A DNA stretch of 64,000 nt from Haloferula rosea (GTDB lineage Bacteria; Verrucomicrobiota; Verrucomicrobiia; Verrucomicrobiales; Akkermansiaceae): the NCBI RefSeq assembly GCF_016595525.1, contig NZ_JAENII010000006.1:1-64000 (forward strand). The letters are read 5' to 3'. Made by a program: the position numbers and the translations under genes. Under the pieces are notes generated by a model, which was not told where the DNA came from, searched no databases, and worked only from the letters and a program-made list of their open reading frames with translations. Shown here piece after piece: positions 1 to 11,300 of this stretch; within the stretch, counting starts at the first letter, position 1, and each line of letters starts with the position of its first letter.

Positions 1-2174
1 GGATCGGTCTCGGTGTGCCAGCCGGCGGCGAGCCAGTTCTGCTGGATGTCGGACTCGAAGTCCTCTTCGATCGGCAGGGTGGCCGGCGTGTCCTTTTCAG
101 GATTCTCAGTTACTGAAAGGGCATCGATCTTCCAACCTGCTCCAAGGTTCCCGTCGCTGTTGGAGGACAACCTGAAGCGGAGTTTCACGTTGGTTGAGCC
201 GACCCAGCGTGAGAGGTCGATGCGCTGCTGCTGCCACGCATCATGTCCTCCTTCGTAGGCGCCGTAGACGTGTACGCTTGGATAGTTGGGAGACTCGATC
301 TCAATTCGAACCCAGTCACCCGTGCCGAGATCGAGGCGGTCCCAGAAGGTGAGGATGGGCCAGTCGGCGGCACTGAGATCCACGGAAGTTTCCATCCACG
401 TATCCTGGCTGGCGGAGTAGGAGGAGTTGGGGGAGTCGGTGAGGCAGTGGGTGCCATCATGGGAATCCTCCGAGCTTGCTGCCCAAAGGTCGGTGCCACT
501 ACTGACGCCGGAAACCCAGTTGGCGAGTGGAGCCTCGAAGTCCTCGTTCCATGGTGCTGGATTGCTGAGAGTATGGATGGGAAGCTCGAACGCGGAGGGA
601 GCCGAGTAGGTTTGGTAGCTGGTAACCGCGAAGATCCGGTAGAAGTAGTCGGTGTCCAGGGAGAGACCGGTGTCGACAAAGGTCATGGGTTCATCGGCAG
701 CCACCTCTCCTGCGATGGTTGAGTGAAGACCGACCCCGGAGGTGGGGGAACGCATGACGAGGTACTTGACGACCTGAGGGTGAGGACTGGCGGTCCAGCT
801 GACGCGCACCGAGGAGGATCCGATCTCGCTCGCGAGAGGGGGATTGATGGCATCAGGGGATTCCGCGATGGAGATCTCGTCGAGGTGCCAACCATCGGCG
901 ACACCGGTGGCGTCGGTGGTGAGCCGGAAGCGGACGAGAACCGAGGAGGCCTTGTAGGCATCGAGCGAGAGACCGACGGGTTGCCACCCGCTACCCGGGG
1001 AGTTGCCGGTGAAGCTGGCCAGCGTGTTCCATGAGACTCCGTCGTTGGTCGACACCTCGACCTGAGCGCTGTCGCCGCTGCCAAGAGCGAAACGATGGAG
1101 GAATGAGAGAGCGGGAGAATTGGTGCCGGTAAGGTCGAGGGGTGCGGACAGGGTCAGTGCCTGGCCGGCGATACCGCTGGAGTAGTCCCCACCGGGAGAG
1201 TCCGACCAGCTGTGGGTTGCGCTGGCGGCATCTTCTTCCGTCAGTGCCCATGGGGCATCCGCGATCCAGGTGGCCGGACCGCCTTCACCGGTATCGATGA
1301 ACGGAAAGTCCATGCCGGGAAGGGTCAGGGCGCTGGCAAGGTTGCTGGGAGTGCGCAGACCGAGCGTGTTCTCGACAACCACGTAGTAGTGATAGTGGGT
1401 CTTCGGGCTGCAGGCGGGATCCGTCCATGCCACCTGGGCGGGATGGGTGATCCGGGTCAGCTCGGTGGCTTCCTGCCAAGGGGTACTGGCATTCAGGGCA
1501 CGGATCACGATGTAGGCGGCGAAGTCGGGATCCGTGGAGGATGTCCAGTCGAGATCGACGTGATTCCGGCCGATCCCTGGGGCGGTGGGTGAGGAGAGGA
1601 TGACTGGAGTGGGTGCCTCGGCGACCACCACATCGTCGATGGTCCAGCCGTCCAAGACCACGGATGCGTCGGTGAACAGTCGGAAGCGGAGGCGGACCGT
1701 GGCTTCACCGACATAGGGGGAGAGGTCGATCTGCTCCTTGTGCATGATGACCTCCGAGCCCGTGAAGCTGGTGAGCGTGGACCAGCTTGCTCCACCGTTC
1801 GTCGAAATTTCCACATAGCCGAAGTCGTAGCCCTGCTCAAGGGAGTGGGAGTGATGGAAGGTGAGGGTCGGACGGGTGGCACCGCTGAAGTCCATGTCGC
1901 CCGCCATGCTCGCCGAAGTGTCGGTACTGCTGAAGTAGTAGCTCCCGAATGAATCGGTCAGGGCATGGGCGGGTGAGGAATGGGTTCCGGTGTGGATGCC
2001 CCATGAGCCATCCATGGTCCAGGCACTGCCGCCGGATTCGAAGTCATCGGTGAATGGGTAGGGGGCGGCCTTGAGAGGTATGATGGCGACGAGGGAGGCG
2101 ATGAGCAGATGCCACAGGAGGGTGGAGCGGAGGGGAGGGAGGGGGTGCTTCAGGGAATGGGAGGGAGCCTTCAT
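1..2174 (-). CDS. Secreted multi-module protein with repeated MAM-like and fibronectin-III-like domains, C-terminus cut by window edge
   Basis: An open frame runs leftward from an ATG at 2174 to the window edge, giving at least 724 residues. The N-terminus has a long basic and hydrophobic stretch (core around LLWHLLIASLVAIIPL) that fits a signal peptide. At least four similar units follow, starting near residues 40, 289, 541 and 702. Each opens with a DFE/DTGEGG-type turn followed by W, then a beta-rich jelly-roll-like stretch with motifs such as STNGGASW and VRLRFRL. An FN3-like stretch (VxVSWTAS, FYRIFAVTSY) separates the units. MAM- or immune-inhibitor-A-type modules in secreted proteins usually mediate adhesion or carbohydrate binding; that role here is inference. 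No catalytic domain is visible in the part present. The ATG has no own Shine-Dalgarno and overlaps the stop of a small upstream ORF as ATGA. Confidence 0.8.
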   Translation of the reverse strand, partial: MKAPSHSLKHPLPPLRSTLLWHLLIASLVAIIPLKAAPYPFTDDFESGGSAWTMDGSWGIHTGTHSSPAHALTDSFGSYYFSSTDTSASMAGDMDFSGATRPTLTFHHSHSLEQGYDFGYVEISTNGGASWSTLTSFTGSEVIMHKEQIDLSPYVGEATVRLRFRLFTDASVVLDGWTIDDVVVAEAPTPVILSSPTAPGIGRNHVDLDWTSSTDPDFAAYIVIRALNASTPWQEATELTRITHPAQVAWTDPACSPKTHYHYYVVVENTLGLRTPSNLASALTLPGMDFPFIDTGEGGPATWIADAPWALTEEDAASATHSWSDSPGGDYSSGIAGQALTLSAPLDLTGTNSPALSFLHRFALGSGDSAQVEVSTNDGVSWNTLASFTGNSPGSGWQPVGLSLDAYKASSVLVRFRLTTDATGVADGWHLDEISIAESPDAINPPLASEIGSSSVRVSWTASPHPQVVKYLVMRSPTSGVGLHSTIAGEVAADEPMTFVDTGLSLDTDYFYRIFAVTSYQTYSAPSAFELPIHTLSNPAPWNEDFEAPLANWVSGVSSGTDLWAASSEDSHDGTHCLTDSPNSSYSASQDTWMETSVDLSAADWPILTFWDRLDLGTGDWVRIEIESPNYPSVHVYGAYEGGHDAWQQQRIDLSRWVGSTNVKLRFRLSSNSDGNLGAGWKIDALSVTENPEKDTPATLPIEEDFESDIQQNWLAAGWHTETD

Positions 2175-2395
2175 GACATGGGGTGGGTTGAAGTGAGAGA
2201 GGGGCCGGACAGGTTCGGCACCGGCCCGGCAGGGGCGATGAGGAGGGAGCGGAGGATCGAGGCGTGATCCTGTTCTTCCGCTTGGGCCTTCGAGCACCTC
2301 CTGGCGTCTCGGAGGCCCTTGGCGGGGGGCGTGACGAGCCATGGAATGCGCTCGGCCACTGCTGCCCGCGAGCTGCGCGGCAGACACCTTTTCAT
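2171..2395 (-). CDS. Small 74-residue ORF with strong ribosome binding site, translationally coupled to the downstream secreted protein
   Basis: This short ORF starts at an ATG preceded by a textbook Shine-Dalgarno (AAGGAG, 7 nt spacer). It ends in a TGA that overlaps the ATG of the large secreted protein as ATGA. The product is basic (MKRCLPRSSRAAVAERIPW...), has no clear signal peptide or domain, and I do not recognise it. The strong RBS and the 4-bp overlap suggest it is translated and couples translation of the large gene, which has no RBS of its own. It could instead be a leader peptide. Codon use is not obviously that of a conserved gene, so the product itself may be unimportant. Confidence 0.45.
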   Translation of the reverse strand: MKRCLPRSSRAAVAERIPWLVTPPAKGLRDARRCSKAQAEEQDHASILRSLLIAPAGPVPNLSGPSLTSTHPMS

Positions 2396-2402
2396 CCTAT
2401 AT

Positions 2403-2408
2403 CTCCTT
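2403..2408 (-). promoter_or_regulatory. Strong Shine-Dalgarno of the 74-residue ORF
   Basis: AAGGAG read on the minus strand, 7 nt before the ATG at 2395. It stands out because many genes in this window lack a clear Shine-Dalgarno. It is the only good ribosome entry site upstream of the MAM/FN3 protein. Confidence 0.6.
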
Positions 2409-2420
2409 TACACCCACTTT

Positions 2421-2506
2421 GCCACGAGAGCTCACCCGCGCCTCCGCAGGACTCCGCATATTTTGCTATTCTGCTGCCTCACGCTTTCTCGTGGCAGCTC
2501 ACGAGA
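2421..2506. repeat. Nested inverted repeats in the leader of the MAM/FN3 protein unit
   Basis: GCCACGAGA at 2421-2429 is the exact complement of TCTCGTGGC at 2487-2495. TCTCGTG (2487-2493) also pairs with CACGAGA (2500-2506) across a 6-nt loop. The same segment can therefore take part in two competing hairpins. The position, just upstream of a strong RBS, suits an operator or an RNA switch, but neither is proven. Confidence 0.4.
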
Positions 2507-2902
2507 GGATGGAGATCTCGGCGTTGTGACGTCCTCCTCGCCACGAAGTGTGGTGTGCGTTCCTTGCGATCCCTCTGGGCATCCACCGCCGCGACGGCGC
2601 TGGCTGGTCCATCATTTCCAGCTATGTTTCAGGGGGATGATCTCCGCCCGAGGCTCCGTGCTTCTCCAAACTCCGCCTTCATGGCCTCGTGCTCGGGCGA
2701 TGACACTGGCGTGACAGGATGTCCGAAGGGTTCCCTGCCTTGGAAAAACAACGGGTCGCCATTCGCGATCCGAACGGGCCGAAAGGTACTCCGGAGGTGG
2801 CGTGACGAATTGGAACCGCTGATGCGGATCCGCATGCCGGGTGATCTTGGTGGTGACGGTTGGAACCTGCCACGTATCCGATTCGGATCTTCGCTCGTTC
2901 TC

Positions 2903-3508
2903 CTACAGCGAGTCCATGACGAGCGTTTCGTGAAGTGCTTCGCCGGCACCCACAAACTTGCTCTCCGGATCAGAATTGAGGTGGTGAATGTGTTCGTAGC
3001 GGATGGTGTGAACTTCGTCCTCAGACTTCCACCGGACTACGAGCAAGCGAAGTGAGTGCTTTGCGTCTGGTTCGGAGCTTCCTCTTACGTAGAGAAAACG
3101 TGCAACGCCCCACTCGACACGATCGCCGATCTGCCTCTTAACGACGAGATGATACTTGTCGTCAGCGCGTCTGAACTCAACGCGCCCGCTGTAGGCCTTG
3201 CCGGTCTTCGGATTCACGCCGTAGCACAAGAATCCATGGGTGATCAGATTGGGGAGTTCGCGGCATGCTTCCTGTTTATCCTTCGGGTACTCATCGAATT
3301 CCGGAATGTCGATGAAGAGAGGTTTCAACTCTTCGCTCTTTGGAGCCCAGGTGTCGGCCTCTTCCGTCCCACCAGCAGGACGATTCTCGGAATTGTCGGC
3401 AACTGTCAAAGAACCCATGGAGAGGATTGCGGTGGTGACCAAACCCCAGACAAAGGTACTGTGTCGGCGGTTGGAGGATGGATGCCTTGTTGATTGGGTG
3501 GATTCCAT
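2903..3508 (-). CDS. Small secreted hypothetical protein
   Basis: A 201-residue protein. Its N-terminus has basic residues followed by a hydrophobic stretch (FVWGLVTTAILSMGSLTVA), a likely signal peptide or anchor cleaved near residue 37. The mature part is mixed charged and beta-rich, with a conserved-looking core (ITHGFLCYGVNPKTGKAY, VEFRRADDKYHLVVKR). I recognise no domain. It stands alone between two intergenic regions. Its codon use looks coding, unlike the overlapping frames on the other strand. Confidence 0.65.
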   Translation of the reverse strand: MESTQSTRHPSSNRRHSTFVWGLVTTAILSMGSLTVADNSENRPAGGTEEADTWAPKSEELKPLFIDIPEFDEYPKDKQEACRELPNLITHGFLCYGVNPKTGKAYSGRVEFRRADDKYHLVVKRQIGDRVEWGVARFLYVRGSSEPDAKHSLRLLVVRWKSEDEVHTIRYEHIHHLNSDPESKFVGAGEALHETLVMDSL

Positions 3509-3732
3509 GATCCATTCCCATACGCGGTGTGGCTGTGTGGTCTTTAAGTTTTTTCGGCAGCGGCTTTCGGGCTCTGACCGGCGTTCGAAAAAGCAAGATG
3601 GATGGAACGTGCTTGGCTCGATTCAATTTCAAGCGGGCGAACTCGCAGGAACAGAACGTAGTCACAACGTAGCCAACCATCTCCGCTCTACCCGGCGTCT
3701 CACCCAACCGCTTAAAGGTGGACCGAACCTGG

Positions 3733-4848
3733 CTACTCAGTGTGATGGACCCGAACGACTCGTGGAGTGATTCCGGTGAGGATTTCCCAAGCGATGGTGC
3801 CGGCTTTCGCGGCGACTTCATCGACCCGAAGGTGGGGGCCGAAGACTTCGACTTCGTCGCCGACTTCGATGTCTGCATGGTCGGTGACGTCGATCATGAT
3901 CTGGTCCATGGTCACACGGCCGAGGAGTGGGTGGCGGTGGCCCTTGATCCAGACCTCGGCGCCCTGGCCGGATAGGTGACGCGGGTAGCCGTCGCCGTAG
4001 CCGATGCCGATGGTGGCGACGCGGGTCGGCCGCTGGGTGATGAAGGTGCGGCCATAGGAGACTCCGTGACCTGCGGGGAGTTCGCGGATCAGGGTGACTC
4101 GTGATTTGAGGCTCATCACGTTCTTGAGCTTGTCCTGAAACTTGGGCAGGGGGGAGATGCCATAGAGCATCAAGCCGGGGCGGACGAGGTTGCAGGGGGA
4201 GCTTGGGTAGCCGAGCAGCCCGGCGCTGTTGGAAAGGTGGATCCATTTGAAGCGGTCGCGACCGCCGAGTGCCTGAGCGAGGTTGGTGAAGCGGGTGAAT
4301 TGTTCACGGGTGAAGGTTTCGTCCTCATCGGCGGAGGGGAGGTGGGATCCGAGGCCTTCGATCTCGATTCCGTCGAGAGCTTCAAGCTGCGGCATCTGGT
4401 GAGGGAGGTCGTCGGCGACGAAGCCACCGCGACCCATGCCGGTATCTACGGCGAGGTGGACTTTCAGGCGTACGTTGGCGGCCTGGGCGAGCTGGTCGAA
4501 GTCGCGGGCTTCATCGAGGGAAGAAAGGCAGGGCGTCCATCCGCGTGCGACGATCTCGGCGCGTTCGTCGGCCCAGGTAGCTCCGAGCAGGTAGATGCGG
4601 GTGGTCACGCCGGCATCGGCGATGCGACGGGCTTCGCCGACATTGGCGACGCCGAAGAAGGCAACGTCGGCTTGGGCCAGGGTGCGGGCGACGGTTTCGA
4701 GTTCGTGGCCGTAGGCACCGGCCTTAACCACGGCCATGACGGCGCAGCTGGAGATTTCCCGTGCGACCTCGAGGTTATGTCGAAGGGCGGAGAGGTCGAT
4801 CTCTGCCCATGCGCGGGGAGGAGATGGGGCGCCGATGGGGTGGTCCAT
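3733..4848 (-). CDS. alr: Alanine racemase
   Basis: PLP-dependent interconversion of L- and D-alanine in the cytoplasm, supplying D-Ala for peptidoglycan. The N-terminal barrel opens with RAWAEIDLSALRHNL. The PLP lysine lies in VVKAGAYGHE (residue 42 with this start), where the family usually ends in AYGHG. The catalytic tyrosine lies in GVSYGRTF (residue 265). GIGYGDGYPR and VTMDQIMIDV are typical of the C-terminal domain. Length is 371 residues, normal for the family. The frame stays open to an ATG at 4902, but that codon touches a REP-type repeat and would add 18 unconserved residues, so I prefer the ATG at 4848. Neither start has a good Shine-Dalgarno. Confidence 0.95.
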   Translation of the reverse strand: MDHPIGAPSPPRAWAEIDLSALRHNLEVAREISSCAVMAVVKAGAYGHELETVARTLAQADVAFFGVANVGEARRIADAGVTTRIYLLGATWADERAEIVARGWTPCLSSLDEARDFDQLAQAANVRLKVHLAVDTGMGRGGFVADDLPHQMPQLEALDGIEIEGLGSHLPSADEDETFTREQFTRFTNLAQALGGRDRFKWIHLSNSAGLLGYPSSPCNLVRPGLMLYGISPLPKFQDKLKNVMSLKSRVTLIRELPAGHGVSYGRTFITQRPTRVATIGIGYGDGYPRHLSGQGAEVWIKGHRHPLLGRVTMDQIMIDVTDHADIEVGDEVEVFGPHLRVDEVAAKAGTIAWEILTGITPRVVRVHHTE

Positions 4849-4902
4849 ACTGAGGTAGCGATGGTGAGGACTCGGCCCGCCTCCCGGCAATGGAAAACGC
4901 AT

Positions 4903-4972
4903 GGAGCGCGCGAGTCCACTCGCGCATCGAGGGGCCTTGGAAGTTCGGCGCGACTGGAGTCACGCGCTCCGG
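4903..4972. repeat. REP-type palindromic pair, copy A
   Basis: About 70 bp made of two GC-rich imperfect palindromes, GCGAGTCCACTCGC-like and GCGACTGGAGTCAC-like, arranged head to head. The ends are also complementary (GGAGCGCG and CGCGCTCC). Almost the same unit recurs at 5610-5678. These flank the REP-associated transposase gene, the usual layout of REP/BIME elements mobilised by RAYT proteins. Confidence 0.8.
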
Positions 4973-5016
4973 CCTAGCGGCCAGTCCTTAAACTGCTCCG
5001 GCCTAGTGGCCAGTCC
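4966..5016. repeat. Direct repeat at the 3' end of the REP-associated transposase gene
   Basis: The 22-bp word GCTCCGGCCTAG-Y-GGCCAGTCC occurs at 4966-4987 and again at 4995-5016, differing at one base. The second copy contains the stop codon and last codons of the transposase ORF. It may be a small tandem duplication at the element boundary. Confidence 0.6.
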
Positions 5017-5497
5017 ATGCGCTGCTCCAGCGCCAGTGTTCGGGAGCTTTGCATAGCCCGGCTTTGACGGGGTTCATGCGAATGTAGCGTGTCGCGCGGA
5101 CTAGATGTTCTTCGTCACGGATCAGGCGGTCGAAGTAGTCAGGTTCCCAGAGGCGGCCTTGTTTGCCGATATGTTGGTTGATTCGTCTCGCAGTGAAGTT
5201 CTTCCTGGAACGCACGATTTGTTCCGTCGAATGGTTCTCATGGACTCGAATGAGGGCGTGAACGTGGTTAGGCATGATGCACCATTCGAGGAGCTTGTAG
5301 CGTTCTTGGTCTGAGTGTTTCAGTGCAGTTTGGACGATTTCGGCGTTGAATGAATCCCGTAACCAGCACGCGCCTTCGCCTGCATCTTCGTATTCGCTGA
5401 TGCGCTTTCGTATCTGCGCATGGGCTTGCTCATCGTCGATCTTGGAGAGTTCGTCCTTCCAGCGGGCGATGACCTTTCTCGGCACTGAGTCCGCCAA
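5003..5497 (-). mobile_element. REP-associated tyrosine transposase (RAYT, Y1/IS200-like), start codon unclear
   Basis: A single-strand DNA transposase-like enzyme thought to process REP palindromes. The Y1 signature is visible: the HUH-type motif in CIMPNHVHALI, the region around EPDYFDRLIRDEEHL, and the family tail TRYIRMNPVKAGLC...WRWSSA. The first possible start is TTG at 5497. However, family-like sequence continues in frame upstream to about 5599 (KGWHRRGYLPHLD, then GITFRL), where a TAG lies just before it. That stretch has no ATG, GTG or TTG, so the N-terminus is either started from a rare codon or the start has been lost. Flanked by REP pairs at 4903-4972 and 5610-5678. It may be inactive or used only in trans. 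Confidence 0.85.
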
Positions 5498-5609
5498 GCG
5501 GAAGGTGATCCCTTGGGCTCGATTGGGGATGTCGAGGTGAGGGAGATAGCCTCGCCGATGCCAACCCTTGGATGGGGAATCTGGTTCGATCCCGTTGATC
5601 TAGCAGATC

Positions 5610-5678
5610 GGAGCGCGCGAGTCCACTCGCGCATCGAGGCACCTTGGAAGTTCGGCGCGACTGGAGTCGCGCGCTCCG
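5610..5678. repeat. REP-type palindromic pair, copy B
   Basis: Nearly identical to copy A at 4903-4972, with two head-to-head palindromes and complementary ends (GGAGCGCGCGA and TCGCGCGCTCC). It lies immediately upstream of the transposase open frame, so the transposase sits between two directly oriented copies. Confidence 0.8.
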
Positions 5679-5748
5679 AAGATCCTGACGGCGCTTAGTT
5701 GCTGGCTCTTCGGTCCCTGCCCCTTGGTTGGAGTGGGTTGGTGGGTTC

Positions 5749-5774
5749 GACGCGCGACTGGAGTCGCGCGCTCC
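5749..5774. repeat. Half REP palindrome, copy C
   Basis: Only the second palindrome of the pair is present (GCGCGACTGGAGTCGCGC core, followed by GCTCC). It sits directly beside the terminator of the isocitrate dehydrogenase gene. Single REP units next to gene ends are common for this repeat class. Confidence 0.7.
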
Positions 5775-5775
5775 A

Positions 5776-5806
5776 ATAAAAAGCCCGCGTCGCAAAGACG
5801 CGGGCT
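5776..5806 (-). terminator. Rho-independent terminator of the isocitrate dehydrogenase gene
   Basis: On the minus strand, GCCCGCGTC and GACGCGGGC form a 9-bp GC-rich stem with a 5-nt loop, followed by TTTTTATT. It lies 14 bases beyond the stop codon of the gene at 5821-8034. Confidence 0.85.
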
Positions 5807-5820
5807 TGGAAGGAAACTTC

Positions 5821-8304
<2,484 letters not shown>

Positions 8305-11300
8305 ATGACAAATATGAAAACCTGTTCGTCTTTCGTCCCTATCTTGTCCGTACTGGGCGGGTTGGGAGTATTGTCGGCTGATGCGGCGGTGCCCGTTGCT
8401 CAGGCTGATCGGTTGCTCGTCGAGCAGGGTGGCAGCGTGACCACGGATTACCTCCTTGCGAACGATTCCGATGCGGATGGCGATCCGCTGTCGATCACCT
8501 CGACCAGCACACCAGCCAACGGGGTGGTGACGGCCAACGGCGGGGGATCGTTCACCTACACGCCGAATGCCGGGTTCACGGGTGATGACAGTTTCACCTA
8601 CGATGTGAGCGATGGCAGCAACACGGTGACGGGAACCGTGGCGGTGTCGGTGAATGCTTCGATCAACCCGACGTCGACGCGGGATGCCCTGCTTGCCGGG
8701 GTGGCGACGATCGCGGATCCGACCCAACCGGGTCACATGACGGCTTGGGGCCCGACGGCGGTGATCGTCTCGAACTACTCCGGGAATGACGAGAGACGGC
8801 CGATGATCGTGGCGGGGACAATGGGTGCGGGACGTGTGGTGGCCATGGGCGACCACCAGTGGCTGAACATGGACAACTACGGTGCCACGGAGGACACTGG
8901 CAGCTACTACCTGAACACGATGACCTGGCTTGCCGGGACGACCGACAAGACGATCAAGGTGGTCACTTTCAATGTCAGCGCCTCCACCTTTCTCGCCAAC
9001 AACGGCTTCACCAATGTGGTGGTGGCCAGTAGTGGCAATGTGGTGTCCGAACTCGCCACCGCCGATGTCTGCGTGACATGGATGGGTAACAATGCGTCGC
9101 AGGCGATTCAGGATGCAGTCGGGGATTTCACCAAGGCGGGTGGGGGATTGTTCCTGTGCGACTACGGAGTTGGATACAGCTGGTGGTGGGGTAAGCACAC
9201 CCCGGACATCCCCGGCAACCGCGTGCTGCGGGATGTCGGCATCGGCTTCGTGAAGAATTGGCCGAGTGGTGGTCTCCAATCGATCAACCGTGCCACTCGT
9301 GAAATCACCGATGATGACGTGGTGGCCGTGCTGGAGAGCCCGGCGAGCTATTCCAGTGGTGACAAGGACCGGGCGGCAGGCATTTTTGACAGCCTCAATG
9401 AGGTCCTCGCCGATGACGACACGCTTCAGGCGCGGCTCGATGAAGTCTTCTGGTCGAAGATCGCGACCCTCGTTCCCACTCCCACGACGCCGGTTAGCGA
9501 TTCGCTCGAGAAGGCGCTGCTGAATCGGGAAGGCCAGCTCCTTCAAAGCCAGCCTGTGGCCGACATGGTCGCCCACCGCGCGGCCCTTCCCGTGAGTCCG
9601 AGTGCTCCACGGGTCAATACCTCGGTGACGCTCGATCCCACCGAGGTCGGGCACGCCTACCGCCTGATCGACACCGGGCTCTACGCGGCGCCCGGGGAGC
9701 CGGTCGACATCACCGTGCCGGCCGCGCTCGCGGGCATCGGGATGCAGGTGCGCATCGGTCACCTGAGGACCGACACGGGGGACTCGAACTACTACACGAT
9801 GCCCTACCAGCAATTGACCTTCGAGGTCGACAGCACGACGGTCGAGGTCGGGAGCCCGCATGGCGGACTGCTCATGTTCGTGGCCCCTTCGGGCGTAGAA
9901 TGGGCGACCAGTCACAGTGTCCAGGTCGATGGTGCCGTGGAAGCTCCGTATTTCGTCCTCGGCGAGCACAGCAATGCCGACTGGACCAATGGCATCCGCG
10001 ACCGGGGAACCCCTTTCGGGGTGCTGCGTTGTGATTCCACGGTGCTTGTCATCGAGTCGGAGCAGTATCTCCGGACTCTCGCCGATCCGGTGGAGGTGAT
10101 GTCGGTTTACAATCCGCTGATCGCGACGATTGCGGACTTCTATGACTACGACACGGGCCGTGAACTGCGGATTCATCACGACTACCAACCTGCCGGCGGG
10201 GTTTCGGCCTTCCCGCTGTCCTACGGTGTGGGTAGTAATATCACGGACTCCCATCGTCTGGTGATTTCGGGCGAGCCGCTGACCATGCACGAGCACGGTC
10301 ACCACGCCGACAACGGGAAGATCATCTTCTATGAATTCGGCGAGACCTCGCCGAACCTCGGCGGGAAATACGCCCAGCAGGTGCTTTCGAAGTATGCCTG
10401 GAAGCAGGAGATTGCGGTGGGCCGGATCAACAACTACCTGCGTCTGGAGACCGACAACCTGTGGCAGCATTTCAACCACTATGCAGTCGACGTGAAGGGC
10501 ACGCCCTTCGACATCATCGCGGGGGAATTCGGATGGGAATCGCTGAAGAACATCGTGCATGCGATTGGCAATCTTCCCTCGGCCGATGCGGACACCGATC
10601 AGGAGAAGCTCGACCAATGGCTGATCCAGACGGGCAACGAAGTGGGCTATGACGTCAGTCCCTTCCTCGAGTTGTGGCAGCTCAGCTTCTCCGCCAGCGC
10701 CAAGGCTGCTGTGGATGCGCTACCTGAGTGGAACTACATCGAGATCGTCGGTGAGGATCTGGTGCTCGAGCAGGACAGCCCGATTACCTTTGGTGATCCG
10801 ACCGGAAATGATTTCAGCTATGATGGCACGCTCACTCTGACCGGCTGGGGTTCGCCCGCCAATGGTTCCCTGGTGGACAACGGAGATGGCACCCGGACCT
10901 ACACGCCGAATGTCGGGTTCACGGGCAGCGACACCATCACCTACACGGTCGCCAACGGGACCGGCAACAGTTTCACCGGAGTGATCAAGGTCACGGTCAC
11001 CAGCCCGGCGAACTACCCGGATCTGGAGACGGGCAAGACATACGCGGGGACCACATCGTGGACGACGGTCACGCTCGACAGCAGCTACACGTCGATGGTC
11101 GTGGTCGCCCAACCGGTGTTGACGGCGGGTTCACCTCCGGTGGTGACCCGGATCCGCAACGCCGCTGGCAACAGCTTCGAGGTGATGCTTCAGCGGGCGG
11201 ATGGCCAAAGTGGTGCCATCGAGGGCGTCCCCGTCCAGTATTTGGCGGTGGAGGAGGGAGTTTACGACGAGGCGACCCATGGCATAAAAATGGAGGCGGT

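Larger units (their letters stand above)
2396..2902. other. Intergenic leader region without a supported gene
   Basis: About 500 bases lie between the small coupled ORF and the secreted hypothetical at 2903-3508. Open frames exist on both strands, but they overlap the ends of better genes and show no recognisable domain. The part nearest the small ORF holds inverted repeats (GCCACGAGA at 2421-2429, its complement at 2487-2495, and the palindrome TCTCGTG-N6-CACGAGA at 2487-2506). It is probably the promoter and 5' leader of the leftward transcription unit. Confidence 0.5.

Noticed and set aside
2264-3055. 263-residue open frame on the plus strand
   Set aside because: It crosses the leader region and runs antisense into the 3' end of the secreted hypothetical; no signal, domain or ribosome site supports it.
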